A stretch of DNA of 18,076 bases from Candidatus Wallbacteria bacterium (GTDB taxonomy: Bacteria > Muiribacteriota > UBA6191 > JACPRK01). The DNA lies in assembly GCA_016199905.1 (NCBI GenBank), contig JACQFU010000017.1, forward strand, positions 1 to 18,076, written 5' to 3'. The notes below the pieces were generated by a model that worked only from the letters and a program-made list of their open reading frames with translations, made no database searches and was not told the DNA's origin. How positions within the stretch are numbered: the first letter of the stretch is position 1; each line of letters opens with the position of its first letter. Of the stretch, positions 1 through 7,503 are shown piece after piece. The translations under genes were made by a program, and so were the position numbers.

Positions 1-4
1 AGCG

Positions 5-70
5 CGAACCTCCTTGAACAGTTTTTGCTCAAGGGCTGTGTACCATGGCCCCACTTTTCAGGGAGGTTCG
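5..70. repeat. Inverted repeat at the left window edge (9-bp arms, 48-nt spacer)
   Basis: CGAACCTCC at 5-13 is the exact reverse complement of GGAGGTTCG at 62-70. A smaller stem lies inside it, CCTTGA at 12-17 with TCAAGG at 29-34. This could be a folded RNA 3' end or the terminal part of a mobile element that continues to the left. No transposase is visible, so neither reading is established. Confidence 0.35.
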
Positions 71-73
71 TTT

Positions 74-268
74 TCATTCCGGCGGGCGACATCGCGTGCT
101 TAATTCAGTGGTATTGGGCTTAGACGTACGGTCCGAAATTCGGCCAAGTACGGTGAAGACGATGGCGAGAACCACGAGGGCCAAAGGGGCGCCGACGAGC
201 ACGCTCGGCAAGAGTTTCGAGAAGGTCCACCACATCGTTCCCAGGAGGTTTCGAAACTCCTCTGTCAT
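74..268 (-). CDS. Small single-span membrane protein, unknown function
   Basis: This is a 64-residue protein that I do not recognise. It has a short amphipathic N-terminus containing MWWTF. One strongly hydrophobic stretch at about residues 19-42 is probably a membrane span, and a polar tail follows. The ATG at 268 lies 15 nt after the stop of the DUF2892 gene on the same strand, so the two are probably co-transcribed. An AGGA about 13 nt upstream is a weak ribosome-binding site. The last 20 or so residues are polar and look unlike a conserved domain. The true C-terminus may have been altered by the inverted-repeat sequence that begins just beyond its stop. It could also be the N-terminal remnant of a longer permease. 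Confidence 0.45.
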   Translation of the reverse strand: MTEEFRNLLGTMWWTFSKLLPSVLVGAPLALVVLAIVFTVLGRISDRTSKPNTTELSTRCRPPE

Positions 269-283
269 CGTGCCAGCGCTATC

Positions 284-484
284 CTAGCATCCGCCCGCGC
301 GCTTGAAACCTGCTCGCTGGAGCATCCAGACCATCGGGCACCAGTCCGTAAAGGCCGACTGCAGCAGGTTTAGCCCGACAAAGGCCGTGAAGGCGAGCCA
401 CCAAGAGTTAACCAGGACGGCCAGCAACACGCTCAGCAGCACGAAGGCGCCGGCAATCCCACGAATCATTCTATCGATGTGCAT
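284..484 (-). CDS. DUF2892 / YgaP-like small inner-membrane protein
   Basis: This 66-residue protein has the DUF2892 layout. It opens with an MxxDRxIRGIAG-like N-terminus. Two hydrophobic segments follow at about residues 9-25 and 28-45. The family's WCP motif is at 48-50, before a short basic tail ending in Cys. The same fold is fused to the rhodanese domain of E. coli YgaP, but here it stands alone. The exact function is unknown. The ATG at 484 is chosen over an in-frame upstream ATG at 640 because GGAGG lies 6 nt before it and the family begins here. The gene probably has its own promoter in 485-625, downstream of the terminator that closes the sigma-factor operon. Confidence 0.8.
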   Translation of the reverse strand: MHIDRMIRGIAGAFVLLSVLLAVLVNSWWLAFTAFVGLNLLQSAFTDWCPMVWMLQRAGFKRAGGC

Positions 485-627
485 GAGGACCTCCGTAGCC
501 TGATGAGCCGCGGAACACCTGAAGGTTACAAATTCGCGAGTTCGCACAGGCCAACGACGCTCGAGCGCGATGGATGGTCTTCGCGCGGGCAGCGGTCCAG
601 GACCAAAAGGTTGAACCACACCAAGAA

Positions 628-656
628 GAAAAAGGGGCACGAGGATGAGCCTCGTG
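628..656 (-). terminator. Intrinsic terminator after the kdp/ECF operon
   Basis: CACGAGG at 638-644 pairs with CCTCGTG at 650-656 around a 5-nt loop. Read on the minus strand, the stem is followed by CCCC and then by TTTTTCTTCTT (623-633). It lies about 100 nt beyond the anti-sigma stop, where the operon should end. The plus-strand side also has a short T run at 659-662, so the hairpin could work in both directions. Confidence 0.6.
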
Positions 657-759
657 TGTTTTGCTTCGTGTCCCCATGGCCCAGCCTCTCGATACCACTC
701 GAGCGCCGTTTCTTAGTGACTGCCACGAAACAACTGGAGCAAACGAAGCCATGATGCAG

Positions 760-1011
760 CTATCGCTGGCGACAGTCTCGCCGGGTGCGCCACCTTTCCC
801 TCAGCGCAGCGTCCAGCTTCGTCTTGAAGGCCGGCCTCAGTTCGAAGGGCTCGCAGGCGCGACAAAGCTCGATGGTCTTGCGGATGTTGTCGACCACCAC
901 CTGGCAGGGGTCGCAGTTGTCGAGGTGTTCGCGGTACTCCTCGCAGACGCCGGGGTCGATTTCGCCGTCGACGTACTCGTTGAGGATTGCCAGCAACTCT
1001 TCGCACTTCAT
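760..1011 (-). CDS. Soluble zinc-finger (ZAS) anti-sigma factor
   Basis: This 83-residue protein has the zinc-binding anti-sigma signature HxxxCxxC at His29, Cys33 and Cys36. Cys3, 26 residues upstream, is the likely fourth ligand. The preceding helix (residues 5-17) is typical of the zf-HC2/ZAS fold, which clamps sigma regions 2 and 4. No membrane segment is present, so the protein should be cytoplasmic. It may sense redox or metal state directly through the zinc site. The start at 1011 has GGGAG 8 nt upstream. The gene lies 43 nt downstream of the ECF sigma gene on the same strand, the classic sigma/anti-sigma pairing. Confidence 0.82.
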   Translation of the reverse strand: MKCEELLAILNEYVDGEIDPGVCEEYREHLDNCDPCQVVVDNIRKTIELCRACEPFELRPAFKTKLDAALRERWRTRRDCRQR

Positions 1012-1054
1012 CCCGAGTTCTCCCGTTCGAATGGACCCGCGATCCCCTCGAAAG

Positions 1055-1675
1055 TTACGCGGTTTCTTCAGTTCCGCCGTGAGCGTGCGGCGCGATTCGG
1101 GCGGTCGAGTCTCCGAAAACCCTGGTCAACTTTTCTCGCAGGGCGAGGCGCGCTCGCAGGAGCCGCACCTTGACGTTGTTCTCCGTCAGACCCAGCAGTC
1201 CAGCCGTCTCCCGGATCGACAGCTCGCCCACGTCCCGCAGCAGAAACACCAGCCTGTAATTTTCACTCAATTCGTCCAACGCCTCCTGAATGTGGCGCAT
1301 CGTCTCCTTGCGCTCCAGTAGGCTCGTTGGACCTTCGCGCCAGTCTGCGATGAATTCGGGTCTGGGTAGGCCGTCGAGGCTCTCTTCGTCGAGCGGCACG
1401 GTGGGAAGACTGTTCTTCTTGCGAAGGACCTTCAGAGCGGCGTGAGACACGATCGTCATCAGCCAGGAACGGAAGCTCGTCTCTCCACGGAACTTCTCGA
1501 GATGGTCGAGCGCCGAGGCGAAAGCCTCCTGAGTCACGTCCTCTGCGTCGGCCTCGTTGCGTAGCATCCGGCGCGCCAGCGCGAGAACCTGTCGCTCGTG
1601 GCGTCGGACCAGCTCCTCGAACGCTTCCAGCTCTCCGTGAAGGGCGCGCTCGACCAGCCGGCCATCATCCGGCAC
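1055..1675 (-). CDS. ECF-type RNA polymerase sigma factor
   Basis: With the GTG start at 1675 the protein has 206 residues, normal for ECF sigmas. Region 2 runs from about residue 17 to 85 and includes DAEDVTQEAF (43-52) and the -10 recognition helix with FRSWL (68-72). Region 4 is at about 128-183 and includes the helix-turn-helix LSIRETAGLLGLTENNVKVRL. The frame stays open upstream to a GTG at 1843, but those 56 extra residues do not resemble a sigma factor. The start is therefore uncertain: 1675 lies just after the stop of a 40-codon frame at 1680, and no strong Shine-Dalgarno sequence is seen. The partner anti-sigma follows. The position at the end of the kdp operon suggests co-transcription with the potassium genes, which is inference. 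Confidence 0.88.
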   Translation of the reverse strand: MPDDGRLVERALHGELEAFEELVRRHERQVLALARRMLRNEADAEDVTQEAFASALDHLEKFRGETSFRSWLMTIVSHAALKVLRKKNSLPTVPLDEESLDGLPRPEFIADWREGPTSLLERKETMRHIQEALDELSENYRLVFLLRDVGELSIRETAGLLGLTENNVKVRLLRARLALREKLTRVFGDSTARIAPHAHGGTEETA

Positions 1676-1679
1676 CGCC

Positions 1680-1802
1680 TCACTGGTGGCCGGTTTCGAT
1701 CCCCTCCAGGGCGTGCTCACGCACGTAGTAAGGCACGGGGACGATGCCTCGCCGGCGTGGAGTGCTGCTATCCCGCACCGCGACAAATCCCTCAGGACCC
1801 AT
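1680..1802 (-). CDS. Possible 40-codon ORF between kinase and sigma factor
   Basis: The frame opens at ATG 1802 and ends at TGA 1682-1680, 4 nt before the GTG proposed for the sigma factor. The product is hydrophilic and ends in a charged stretch with YYVREHALEGIE. Its codons look more like real coding sequence than the competing N-terminal extension of the sigma frame, but I see no Shine-Dalgarno sequence and do not recognise the protein. If translated, it could couple ribosomes onto the sigma gene. It may equally be a chance open frame. Confidence 0.25.
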   Translation of the reverse strand: MGPEGFVAVRDSSTPRRRGIVPVPYYVREHALEGIETGHQ

Positions 1803-1858
1803 TGGTGCCCACGACTCGCTGGCTGCGTTGCGCGTCGGCTCACCCCACGCGCAATCGT

Positions 1859-3679
1859 TCAAGCCTCCCGGCCGACCGCGCGCAGCTTGAACCAGAAGGT
1901 CGCTCCCTTGCCGGGTTCGCTCTCGACGCCGATCTGGCCGCCGTGGCGGATCACGATCTCCTTGGCGATGGCCAGGCCCAGGCCGGCACCGCCCAGAGGC
2001 GATCCGGGGATGCGGTAGAAGCGGTCGAAGAGCCGGTCCAGGTGCTCTCGCGCGATGCCAGGTCCGGTGTCGGTTACGAAGAACTTCACGGCGCCGGGTT
2101 CCTCCGCGAGGCCGACCGTGACCACTCCGCCCGAAGGCGTGTGACGCAGCGCGTTGGCGACGAGGTTCGAGAAGACGCGGTGGATGCTGTCGGCGTCGGC
2201 GGCGACGTCGTCGAGCACGGTCACGGCTTCCTCCTCCAACGTGACTCCTTGTTGCTCGGCGAGCGCTCGATGGGCGGCCACCGCGTCCTCGACGAGCGTG
2301 CGGGGCGAGACAGCCCGGCGCTCCAGTTCTTCCTTGCCGGCCTGCAATCGCGCCAGGTCCAGCAGATCGTCGATGATTCCCTGCAGCCGTTCGCAGTCCT
2401 GACGCGCCGCGTGCAGCAGGTCTGCCTGCTTTTCGGTGACGGGGCCGGCCGCCTCTTGAAGGCAGAGATGGATGGCCATGTGGAGCGAGGTCAGCGGGGT
2501 GCGGAACTCGTGGGCGACGGTAGCAACGAGGTCGTTTCGCAGCTCGTCGAAACGGCGAAGTCGCGTCACGTCCTGGAGCACGATCGTGACGCCGGAGACA
2601 GCCCCGCCGGAGGCGTAAATAGGCGTCGCGCGGGCCAGCAGGTAGCGCGGTCCTCCAGGTGCGCTGACGGCAACGGCCTCCTCGAATCCGCGCGGCACGT
2701 AGGGTCCCTTGCCGGCGAGCACGTGCGCCCTGGCCGCCTCGATGATCTCGCGAAGGTAGCCTTCGATCGCGCCCAGGCCTTGCGAGCGATCCTTCAGTCG
2801 CAACAACTCCAGGCCGGCCTCGTTCACGTTCAACAGCGACCCGTCGACCCCGAGCACCAGCACTGGGTAGGGGATGCTGTCCATGGCGGCTCGAGAGGTC
2901 TCCTGGGCTTGCAACAGCTGTCCCATCGCGCCGATGCGGTACTGCGCCAGACGGTCGGCCATCTCGTTGAACTCTCGCGCCAGGGCCGCGATCTCGTCGC
3001 CTCCGACGACCCGGGCGCGGGCTTCCAGGTCGCCCTCTCCAATCCTCTGCGCGGCCTGGCTCAAGCCGTCCAGCGGACGCAGCATCCGGCCCGTGAGCAG
3101 CCGGGCCCCGGCCGTGCCGAGGAGCAGCGCCGCCAGCGCTCCCAGACTCATCCAGGAGTTGGCCCGCTCGGCCGCCTCCTGAGCGCGACGACTCTGGCGC
3201 ACCATCGCGTCCTGGTTGATGTCGAGGATCTCCTGCGCCGCCAGCTTCACGGCCTGGAATCGCGGCGCCAGGAGGCGAAAGTACTCCCGGGAAACGGGCG
3301 AGCCGGAAAGAAACCCTCGAAGGGCCTGGTCGTAGGCCTCCCAGCTCGCGCGCAGCCGCTGGGCGGCTTCCTTCTCGCCCGGCTCGGTAATGTTCGATTC
3401 TTCCACCGCCAGCTCGTCGGAGAACAGCTGCCGCTGGGAGCGGACCTCGTCGCTCGCTGACTCCCCGTGGCCCGCCAGTCCATAGAGAGCGACCCGATCC
3501 AGGCGCTCGACGGCCTCTTTCATGCGCTGCGCTGCGAGCACGCTGCGGTAGTTCATCCTCAGCACGTCCTGGATGCGGCGGCCCAGCATGCTCGTCGTCG
3601 CCACCGAGAAACTTCCGACCAGCACGAGCGCCAGGGCCAGGGGCACCTGCGCCAGGAAGAGCTTGGTGCGCAGGCTCAT
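1859..3679 (-). CDS. Membrane sensor histidine kinase (HAMP-PAS-HisKA-HATPase) of the kdp operon
   Basis: This 606-residue sensor kinase has a membrane helix at about residues 7-29. A helical extracytoplasmic four-helix-bundle-like region spans about 30-175, and a second membrane helix lies at about 176-196. HAMP follows at about 197-250, then PAS at about 263-375. HisKA carries the phospho-acceptor His390 in VAHEFRTPLTSL. The ATPase domain has an N-box (Asn505, Asn509), a G1 box DTGPGIA (about 537-543) and a G2 box GAGLGLAI (564-571). Its ATG overlaps the stop of the kdpD-like gene (ATGA, 4 nt), with GGAGG upstream, so translation is coupled. It supplies the transmitter that the stand-alone KdpD sensor lacks, yet it does not resemble the transmembrane region of classical KdpD. 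The likely partner regulator is the NtrC-type protein at 10301-11659, which is inference. Confidence 0.9.
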   Translation of the reverse strand: MSLRTKLFLAQVPLALALVLVGSFSVATTSMLGRRIQDVLRMNYRSVLAAQRMKEAVERLDRVALYGLAGHGESASDEVRSQRQLFSDELAVEESNITEPGEKEAAQRLRASWEAYDQALRGFLSGSPVSREYFRLLAPRFQAVKLAAQEILDINQDAMVRQSRRAQEAAERANSWMSLGALAALLLGTAGARLLTGRMLRPLDGLSQAAQRIGEGDLEARARVVGGDEIAALAREFNEMADRLAQYRIGAMGQLLQAQETSRAAMDSIPYPVLVLGVDGSLLNVNEAGLELLRLKDRSQGLGAIEGYLREIIEAARAHVLAGKGPYVPRGFEEAVAVSAPGGPRYLLARATPIYASGGAVSGVTIVLQDVTRLRRFDELRNDLVATVAHEFRTPLTSLHMAIHLCLQEAAGPVTEKQADLLHAARQDCERLQGIIDDLLDLARLQAGKEELERRAVSPRTLVEDAVAAHRALAEQQGVTLEEEAVTVLDDVAADADSIHRVFSNLVANALRHTPSGGVVTVGLAEEPGAVKFFVTDTGPGIAREHLDRLFDRFYRIPGSPLGGAGLGLAIAKEIVIRHGGQIGVESEPGKGATFWFKLRAVGREA

Positions 3680-4827
3680 CCGACGGCACCTCCCTCCCCG
3701 TGCGCGGCCACCAGGACGTCGAATTCGGGGCCCTCGTCGATCAGTCGCTGAACGACGTCGCCGTGGAGTAAACGCATCCATCGAGACCGATTGGAGCGGC
3801 CGACCAGGATGACGCCCACACGGTGGGACCGCGCGAAGTCGAGGATGGCGTCGACGGGATCGTGCCCCTTCAGCTTGACGATCTCGGCGCCCAGCTCACG
3901 GGCCATCTCGATGGTCGTGTGGAGGTGACGCTGAGCCGTCGCGTCGATGCGCTCCGGCGACTCCTCGGGCGTCTCCACGTAAACGACGTACCAGTCGGTG
4001 TTGAGCCTGCCCGCGAGGCGAGACCCTCGCCGCAGCAGTCCCGTGGCGTGGGGGGACCACGAAGCCACGCTCACGAGCACGCGGTGCTGCGCGGCCGGAG
4101 TGACGCTCACCCCGTCGGCGGCGCTGCGGCTGCCTGCCCGTTCGACGCTCTCGGCCACCTCGCGCAGTACCGGCTCGCGCAGCGTCTGCAGGTTGGATTC
4201 CTTGAAGAAGTGCCGCAGCGCCCACTCGATCTTCTCCGGTCCGTAGATCTTCCCTGCCCTCAATCGCTCCAACAAGTCCTCGACGGCCAGGTCCAGCGTC
4301 ACGACCTGATCGGCCTGCTTCAGGAAGGTGTCCGGCACGGTCTCCCGGACCGTGACGGCCGTGGCGCGCTCGACGACGTCGTTGAGGGACTCCAGGTGCT
4401 GCACGTTGAACGCGCAGAGGACGTTGATACCGGCCTCGATCAGCGCCAGGACGTCCTCGTAGCGCTTCCGGTTGATCGAGCCGGGCGCGTTGGTGTGGGC
4501 TATCTCGTCCACGATGACGACCTGCGGGGCGCGCAGCAACACTCGCTCCACGTCCATCTCCTCGATGCCGACGGCGCGGTACTCGATGCGGCGCCTGGGG
4601 ATCACCTCCAGCCCGTCGATGAGGCTCGCCGTCTCTGCCCTGCCGTGAGTCTCGACGATGCCGACGCACACGTCCACGCCGCGTTTCTTCAGCGTGTGGG
4701 CCTCCTCGAGCATCCGGTAGGTCTTGCCCACTCCCGCGGCAAAACCCAGGTAGACTTTCAGCCGGCCTCGCCGCGAGCGCTCGACGAGCTCGAGGAAGTC
4801 CTCGGGACGCGATCGGCCCGCTGTCAT
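3676..4827 (-). CDS. kdpD: Stand-alone KdpD N-terminal sensor module (KdpD domain + USP domain)
   Basis: This 383-residue protein corresponds only to the cytoplasmic N-terminal half of classical KdpD. The KdpD domain has Walker A GFAAGVGKT (28-36), the VETHGR motif (58-63), Walker B VVIVDE (103-108) followed by AHTNAPG, and NVQHLESLNDVV (141-152). A UspA-like domain covers about 248-376, with the nucleotide-binding glycines of GRSNRS and HGDVV near 343-358. The four-helix membrane region and the kinase are absent. The gene is not broken: it ends cleanly and overlaps the next gene by 4 nt. The start ATG at 4827 overlaps the kdpC stop (ATGA). Truncated KdpD sensors are known in cyanobacteria and Deinococcus. 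Here a separate kinase follows immediately. The USP domain is the part that binds c-di-AMP in Staphylococcus aureus KdpD. Confidence 0.93.
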   Translation of the reverse strand: MTAGRSRPEDFLELVERSRRGRLKVYLGFAAGVGKTYRMLEEAHTLKKRGVDVCVGIVETHGRAETASLIDGLEVIPRRRIEYRAVGIEEMDVERVLLRAPQVVIVDEIAHTNAPGSINRKRYEDVLALIEAGINVLCAFNVQHLESLNDVVERATAVTVRETVPDTFLKQADQVVTLDLAVEDLLERLRAGKIYGPEKIEWALRHFFKESNLQTLREPVLREVAESVERAGSRSAADGVSVTPAAQHRVLVSVASWSPHATGLLRRGSRLAGRLNTDWYVVYVETPEESPERIDATAQRHLHTTIEMARELGAEIVKLKGHDPVDAILDFARSHRVGVILVGRSNRSRWMRLLHGDVVQRLIDEGPEFDVLVAAHGEGGAVG

Positions 4828-5444
4828 TTGCCGCCGGGTGGCGCTCCCGCCGGAACGGGCAGCGCGGGCCGTCCAAAGCTCCGGTCGAGGTCGAGGTCGA
4901 GCAGCAACACGTTCACACGCCGCTCGCCGCCGATGCCCGGCACGGGAGTCTCCTCGCGGTCCGCGACAAGCGCCCGCACGCGTTCGGGCGAGACCTTTCG
5001 AGCCGCGGCGATCCGGCCCACCTGCCACAAGGCCGCCGTGGGCGTCAGGTGCGGGTCCAATCCGCTGCCCGAGGCGGAAACCAGTTCCAGCGGCACCGGC
5101 GCCGCGGCGGCGGGGTTCTCCTTCTGCAGTCGAGCGATGTCGGCCTTGACGCGGTTTCGCAGCTTGGCGGAAGTGGGGCCGAAGTTGGAGCCGCCCGAGC
5201 TGTTCGTGTCGTAGCCGTCGCCTGCCGCGGAGGGGCGTGGCTGGAAGTAGGCCGGGCTCAGAAAACGCTGGGCGAGCAGCTCGGAGCCGACGACTGCGCC
5301 GCGTTCGTCCTTGACCGGGCTGCCCGAGGCTCGCCAAGGGAACAGCAACTGGGCGAAGCCGGTGACGAGGGCGGGATAGGCGAGGCCCGTGAGGACGAGC
5401 GTGACCAGGCAAAAACGCAGGGCGATGGTCATGGTCTGGAACAT
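4824..5444 (-). CDS. kdpC: KdpC, stabilising subunit of the KdpFABC potassium pump
   Basis: This 206-residue single-span protein is close to the usual length of 190-200. It has an N-terminal membrane helix (about 9-34). The family motifs are GSELLAQRF (53-61), YFQPRPSA, SGGSNFGPTS (83-92) and SASGSGLDPHLTPTAA (123-138). A C-terminal VNVLLLDLDLDR stretch follows. KdpC is thought to raise the ATP affinity of KdpB and to bridge KdpA and KdpB. The AGGAG ribosome-binding site overlaps the kdpB stop, with an 8-nt gap. Its own stop overlaps the kdpD start. Confidence 0.97.
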   Translation of the reverse strand: MFQTMTIALRFCLVTLVLTGLAYPALVTGFAQLLFPWRASGSPVKDERGAVVGSELLAQRFLSPAYFQPRPSAAGDGYDTNSSGGSNFGPTSAKLRNRVKADIARLQKENPAAAAPVPLELVSASGSGLDPHLTPTAALWQVGRIAAARKVSPERVRALVADREETPVPGIGGERRVNVLLLDLDLDRSFGRPALPVPAGAPPGGK

Positions 5445-5452
5445 GGTAACTC

Positions 5453-7501
5453 CTACACGAGGCCGACGGCGGCGAGCACGAGGTCGACGGCCTTGATGCC
5501 GATGAAGGGCGCGACGACTCCGCCGACGCCGTAGAGGAGCAGCGAGCGGCGCAGGAGTGCCGCTGCGCCGATGGGTCTGTACTCGACGCCTCGCAACGAC
5601 AGCGGGATCAGCAGGATGATGACGATGGCGTTGAAGATGACGGCCGAGAGGATCGCGCTTCGAGGCGAGGCGAGCGACATCACGTCGAGTGGCGCGATCT
5701 CCGGAAACGCGGCGACGAACACGGCAGGCAGGATGGCGAAGTACTTGGCGACGTCGTTTGCGATCGAGAAGGTGGTCAGCACGCCGCGCGTCATCAGGAG
5801 CTGCTTGCCGACCTCGACCACCTCCAGCAACTTGGTGGGGTTGGAGTCGAGGTCGACCATGTTGCCGGCCTCCTTTGCGACCTGCGTGCCCGAGTTCATC
5901 GCGACGCCGACGTCGGCCTGAGCGAGCGCGGGAGCGTCGTTGGAGCCGTCGCCGGTCATGGCGACGAGCTTGCCGCCGGCCTGCTCGTTGCGGATGATCC
6001 GCAGCTTGGACTCGGGCGTCGCCTCGGCCACGAAGTCGTCGACGCCGGCTTCGCGCGCGATGGCCTGGGCGGTGCGCGGATTGTCGCCGGTGATCATCAC
6101 GGTGCGGATGCCCATCATCCGGAATCGGGCGAACCGCTCGGCGATGCCCTCCTTCACGACGTCCTTCAGATGGATGATTCCGAGCACGCGGTTGCCGTCG
6201 GCAACGCCCAGCGGCGTGCCGCCGGTGTCGCCGATCTTGCCGGCCGTCTCGAGGAATCCGTCAGGTACCGTACCGCCGGCTTCTTTCACCCACACTGCAA
6301 TGGCGTCAACGGCTCCTTTGCGTATCTTGCGTTCGTCCAGGTCGCACCCGCTCATCCGGGTCTGGGCGCTGAAGGGAACGAAGTGAGCCGCGATCTCGTG
6401 GATGTTGCGGGCGCGCAGGTGGTAGCGATCCTTCACCAGCACGACGATCGAGCGCCCTTCCGGGGTTTCGTCCGCCAGGCTGGCAAGCTGGGCGGCGTCG
6501 GCCAGGTCGCCGACTCGGACGTCGCCGCAGGGGATCAATTCGGTGGCCAGGCGGTTGCCGAGCGTGATCGTGCCGGTCTTGTCGAGGAGCAACGTGTCGA
6601 CGTCGCCGGCGGCCTCGACGGCGCGCCCGCTCATCGCGACGACGTTCTTCTGCAGCAGCCGGTCCATGCCCGCGATTCCGATGGCCGAGAGCAGGCCACC
6701 GATCGTCGTCGGAATCAGGCAGACCAGCAGCGACACGACAGACGTCATCGAGAGCCGGATACCCGAGTAGAGCGCGAGCGGCACGAGCGTGACGCAGGCC
6801 GTCAGGAAGATGAGCGTCATCCCGACGAGCAGGATGTGGAGGGCGATCTCGTTGGGGGTCTTCTGGCGGGCCGCGCCCTCGACGAGAGCGATCATCCGGT
6901 CGAGGAACGATTCGCCTGCGCTGGCGCCGATGCGCACGACGATGCGGTCGGAGAGCACCTTCGTCCCGCCGGTGACCGAGGACCGGTCGCCACCGCTCTC
7001 GCGGATGACGGGCGCCGACTCGCCGGTGATGGCCGATTCGTCGACGCATGCGATGCCCTCCACGATCTCGCCGTCTCCGGGGATCAACTGGCCGGCCTCG
7101 ACGACGACCGTATCGCCCTTCTCGAGCTCCGATGCGGGAACGCTTTCCTCACGGCCGCCGGTCAAGCGCCTGGCGACGGTTTCAGTGCGCATCCGCCGCA
7201 ACGCCGCCGCCTGAGCTTTGCCGCGCCCCTCGGCGACGGCCTCGGCAAAGTTGGCGAAGAGGACCGTGAACCAGAGCCAGAGCGCGATGTTGGCTGTGTA
7301 CCAGGCAGGTTCGGACCCGGGCACGCCAGCGAGGACTCCGCGGAGGAACTCCACGGTCACCAGCACGGCGCCGATGGCCACCACGAACATCACGGGGTTT
7401 CGGAAGAGCCCCCGTGGGTCGAGCTTCTTGGCTGCGTCCAGGGCGGCCTGGCGCAGGATGGCACGATCGAAGAGCGATGAGGAACCGCTGCGGGTGCTCA
7501 T
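5453..7501 (-). CDS. kdpB: KdpB, P-type ATPase subunit of the KdpFABC potassium pump
   Basis: This 682-residue protein is exactly the length of E. coli KdpB. The actuator-domain TGES lies at 159-162, including the inhibitory-phosphorylation serine (Ser162 in E. coli numbering). The catalytic aspartate is Asp307 in DKTGTIT. The nucleotide and hinge motifs TGDNPRTA and MTGDGSNDAPALAQADVGVAM follow, and the usual seven membrane spans can be traced. It hydrolyses ATP to drive K+ uptake through KdpA. The start ATG at 7501 lies 2 nt after the kdpA stop and has GGAAGG upstream. An in-frame extension reaches back into kdpA and is a shadow. Conservation of Ser162 suggests that the post-translational off-switch is kept. 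Confidence 0.98.
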   Translation of the reverse strand: MSTRSGSSSLFDRAILRQAALDAAKKLDPRGLFRNPVMFVVAIGAVLVTVEFLRGVLAGVPGSEPAWYTANIALWLWFTVLFANFAEAVAEGRGKAQAAALRRMRTETVARRLTGGREESVPASELEKGDTVVVEAGQLIPGDGEIVEGIACVDESAITGESAPVIRESGGDRSSVTGGTKVLSDRIVVRIGASAGESFLDRMIALVEGAARQKTPNEIALHILLVGMTLIFLTACVTLVPLALYSGIRLSMTSVVSLLVCLIPTTIGGLLSAIGIAGMDRLLQKNVVAMSGRAVEAAGDVDTLLLDKTGTITLGNRLATELIPCGDVRVGDLADAAQLASLADETPEGRSIVVLVKDRYHLRARNIHEIAAHFVPFSAQTRMSGCDLDERKIRKGAVDAIAVWVKEAGGTVPDGFLETAGKIGDTGGTPLGVADGNRVLGIIHLKDVVKEGIAERFARFRMMGIRTVMITGDNPRTAQAIAREAGVDDFVAEATPESKLRIIRNEQAGGKLVAMTGDGSNDAPALAQADVGVAMNSGTQVAKEAGNMVDLDSNPTKLLEVVEVGKQLLMTRGVLTTFSIANDVAKYFAILPAVFVAAFPEIAPLDVMSLASPRSAILSAVIFNAIVIILLIPLSLRGVEYRPIGAAALLRRSLLLYGVGGVVAPFIGIKAVDLVLAAVGLV

Positions 7502-7503
7502 TC

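Noticed and set aside
1..92. Minus-strand frame of about 30 codons running off the left edge (ATG at 92)
   Set aside because: It has no ribosome-binding site, overlaps the end of the 64-aa gene and has no recognisable sequence.
1676..1843. 56-residue N-terminal extension of the ECF sigma factor from GTG 1843
   Set aside because: The extra residues do not resemble sigma region 1 or 2, and the length from 1675 is typical. The choice is not certain, because neither start has a strong Shine-Dalgarno sequence.
1598..3460. Long plus-strand open frame (620 codons) opposite the histidine kinase and sigma factor
   Set aside because: It is antisense to well-supported domains, has no recognisable protein motif and is rich in Arg/Gly/Gln, as expected from GC-rich antisense frames. 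Similar long frames opposite kdpD, kdpB, the response regulator and the corC genes were rejected for the same reason.
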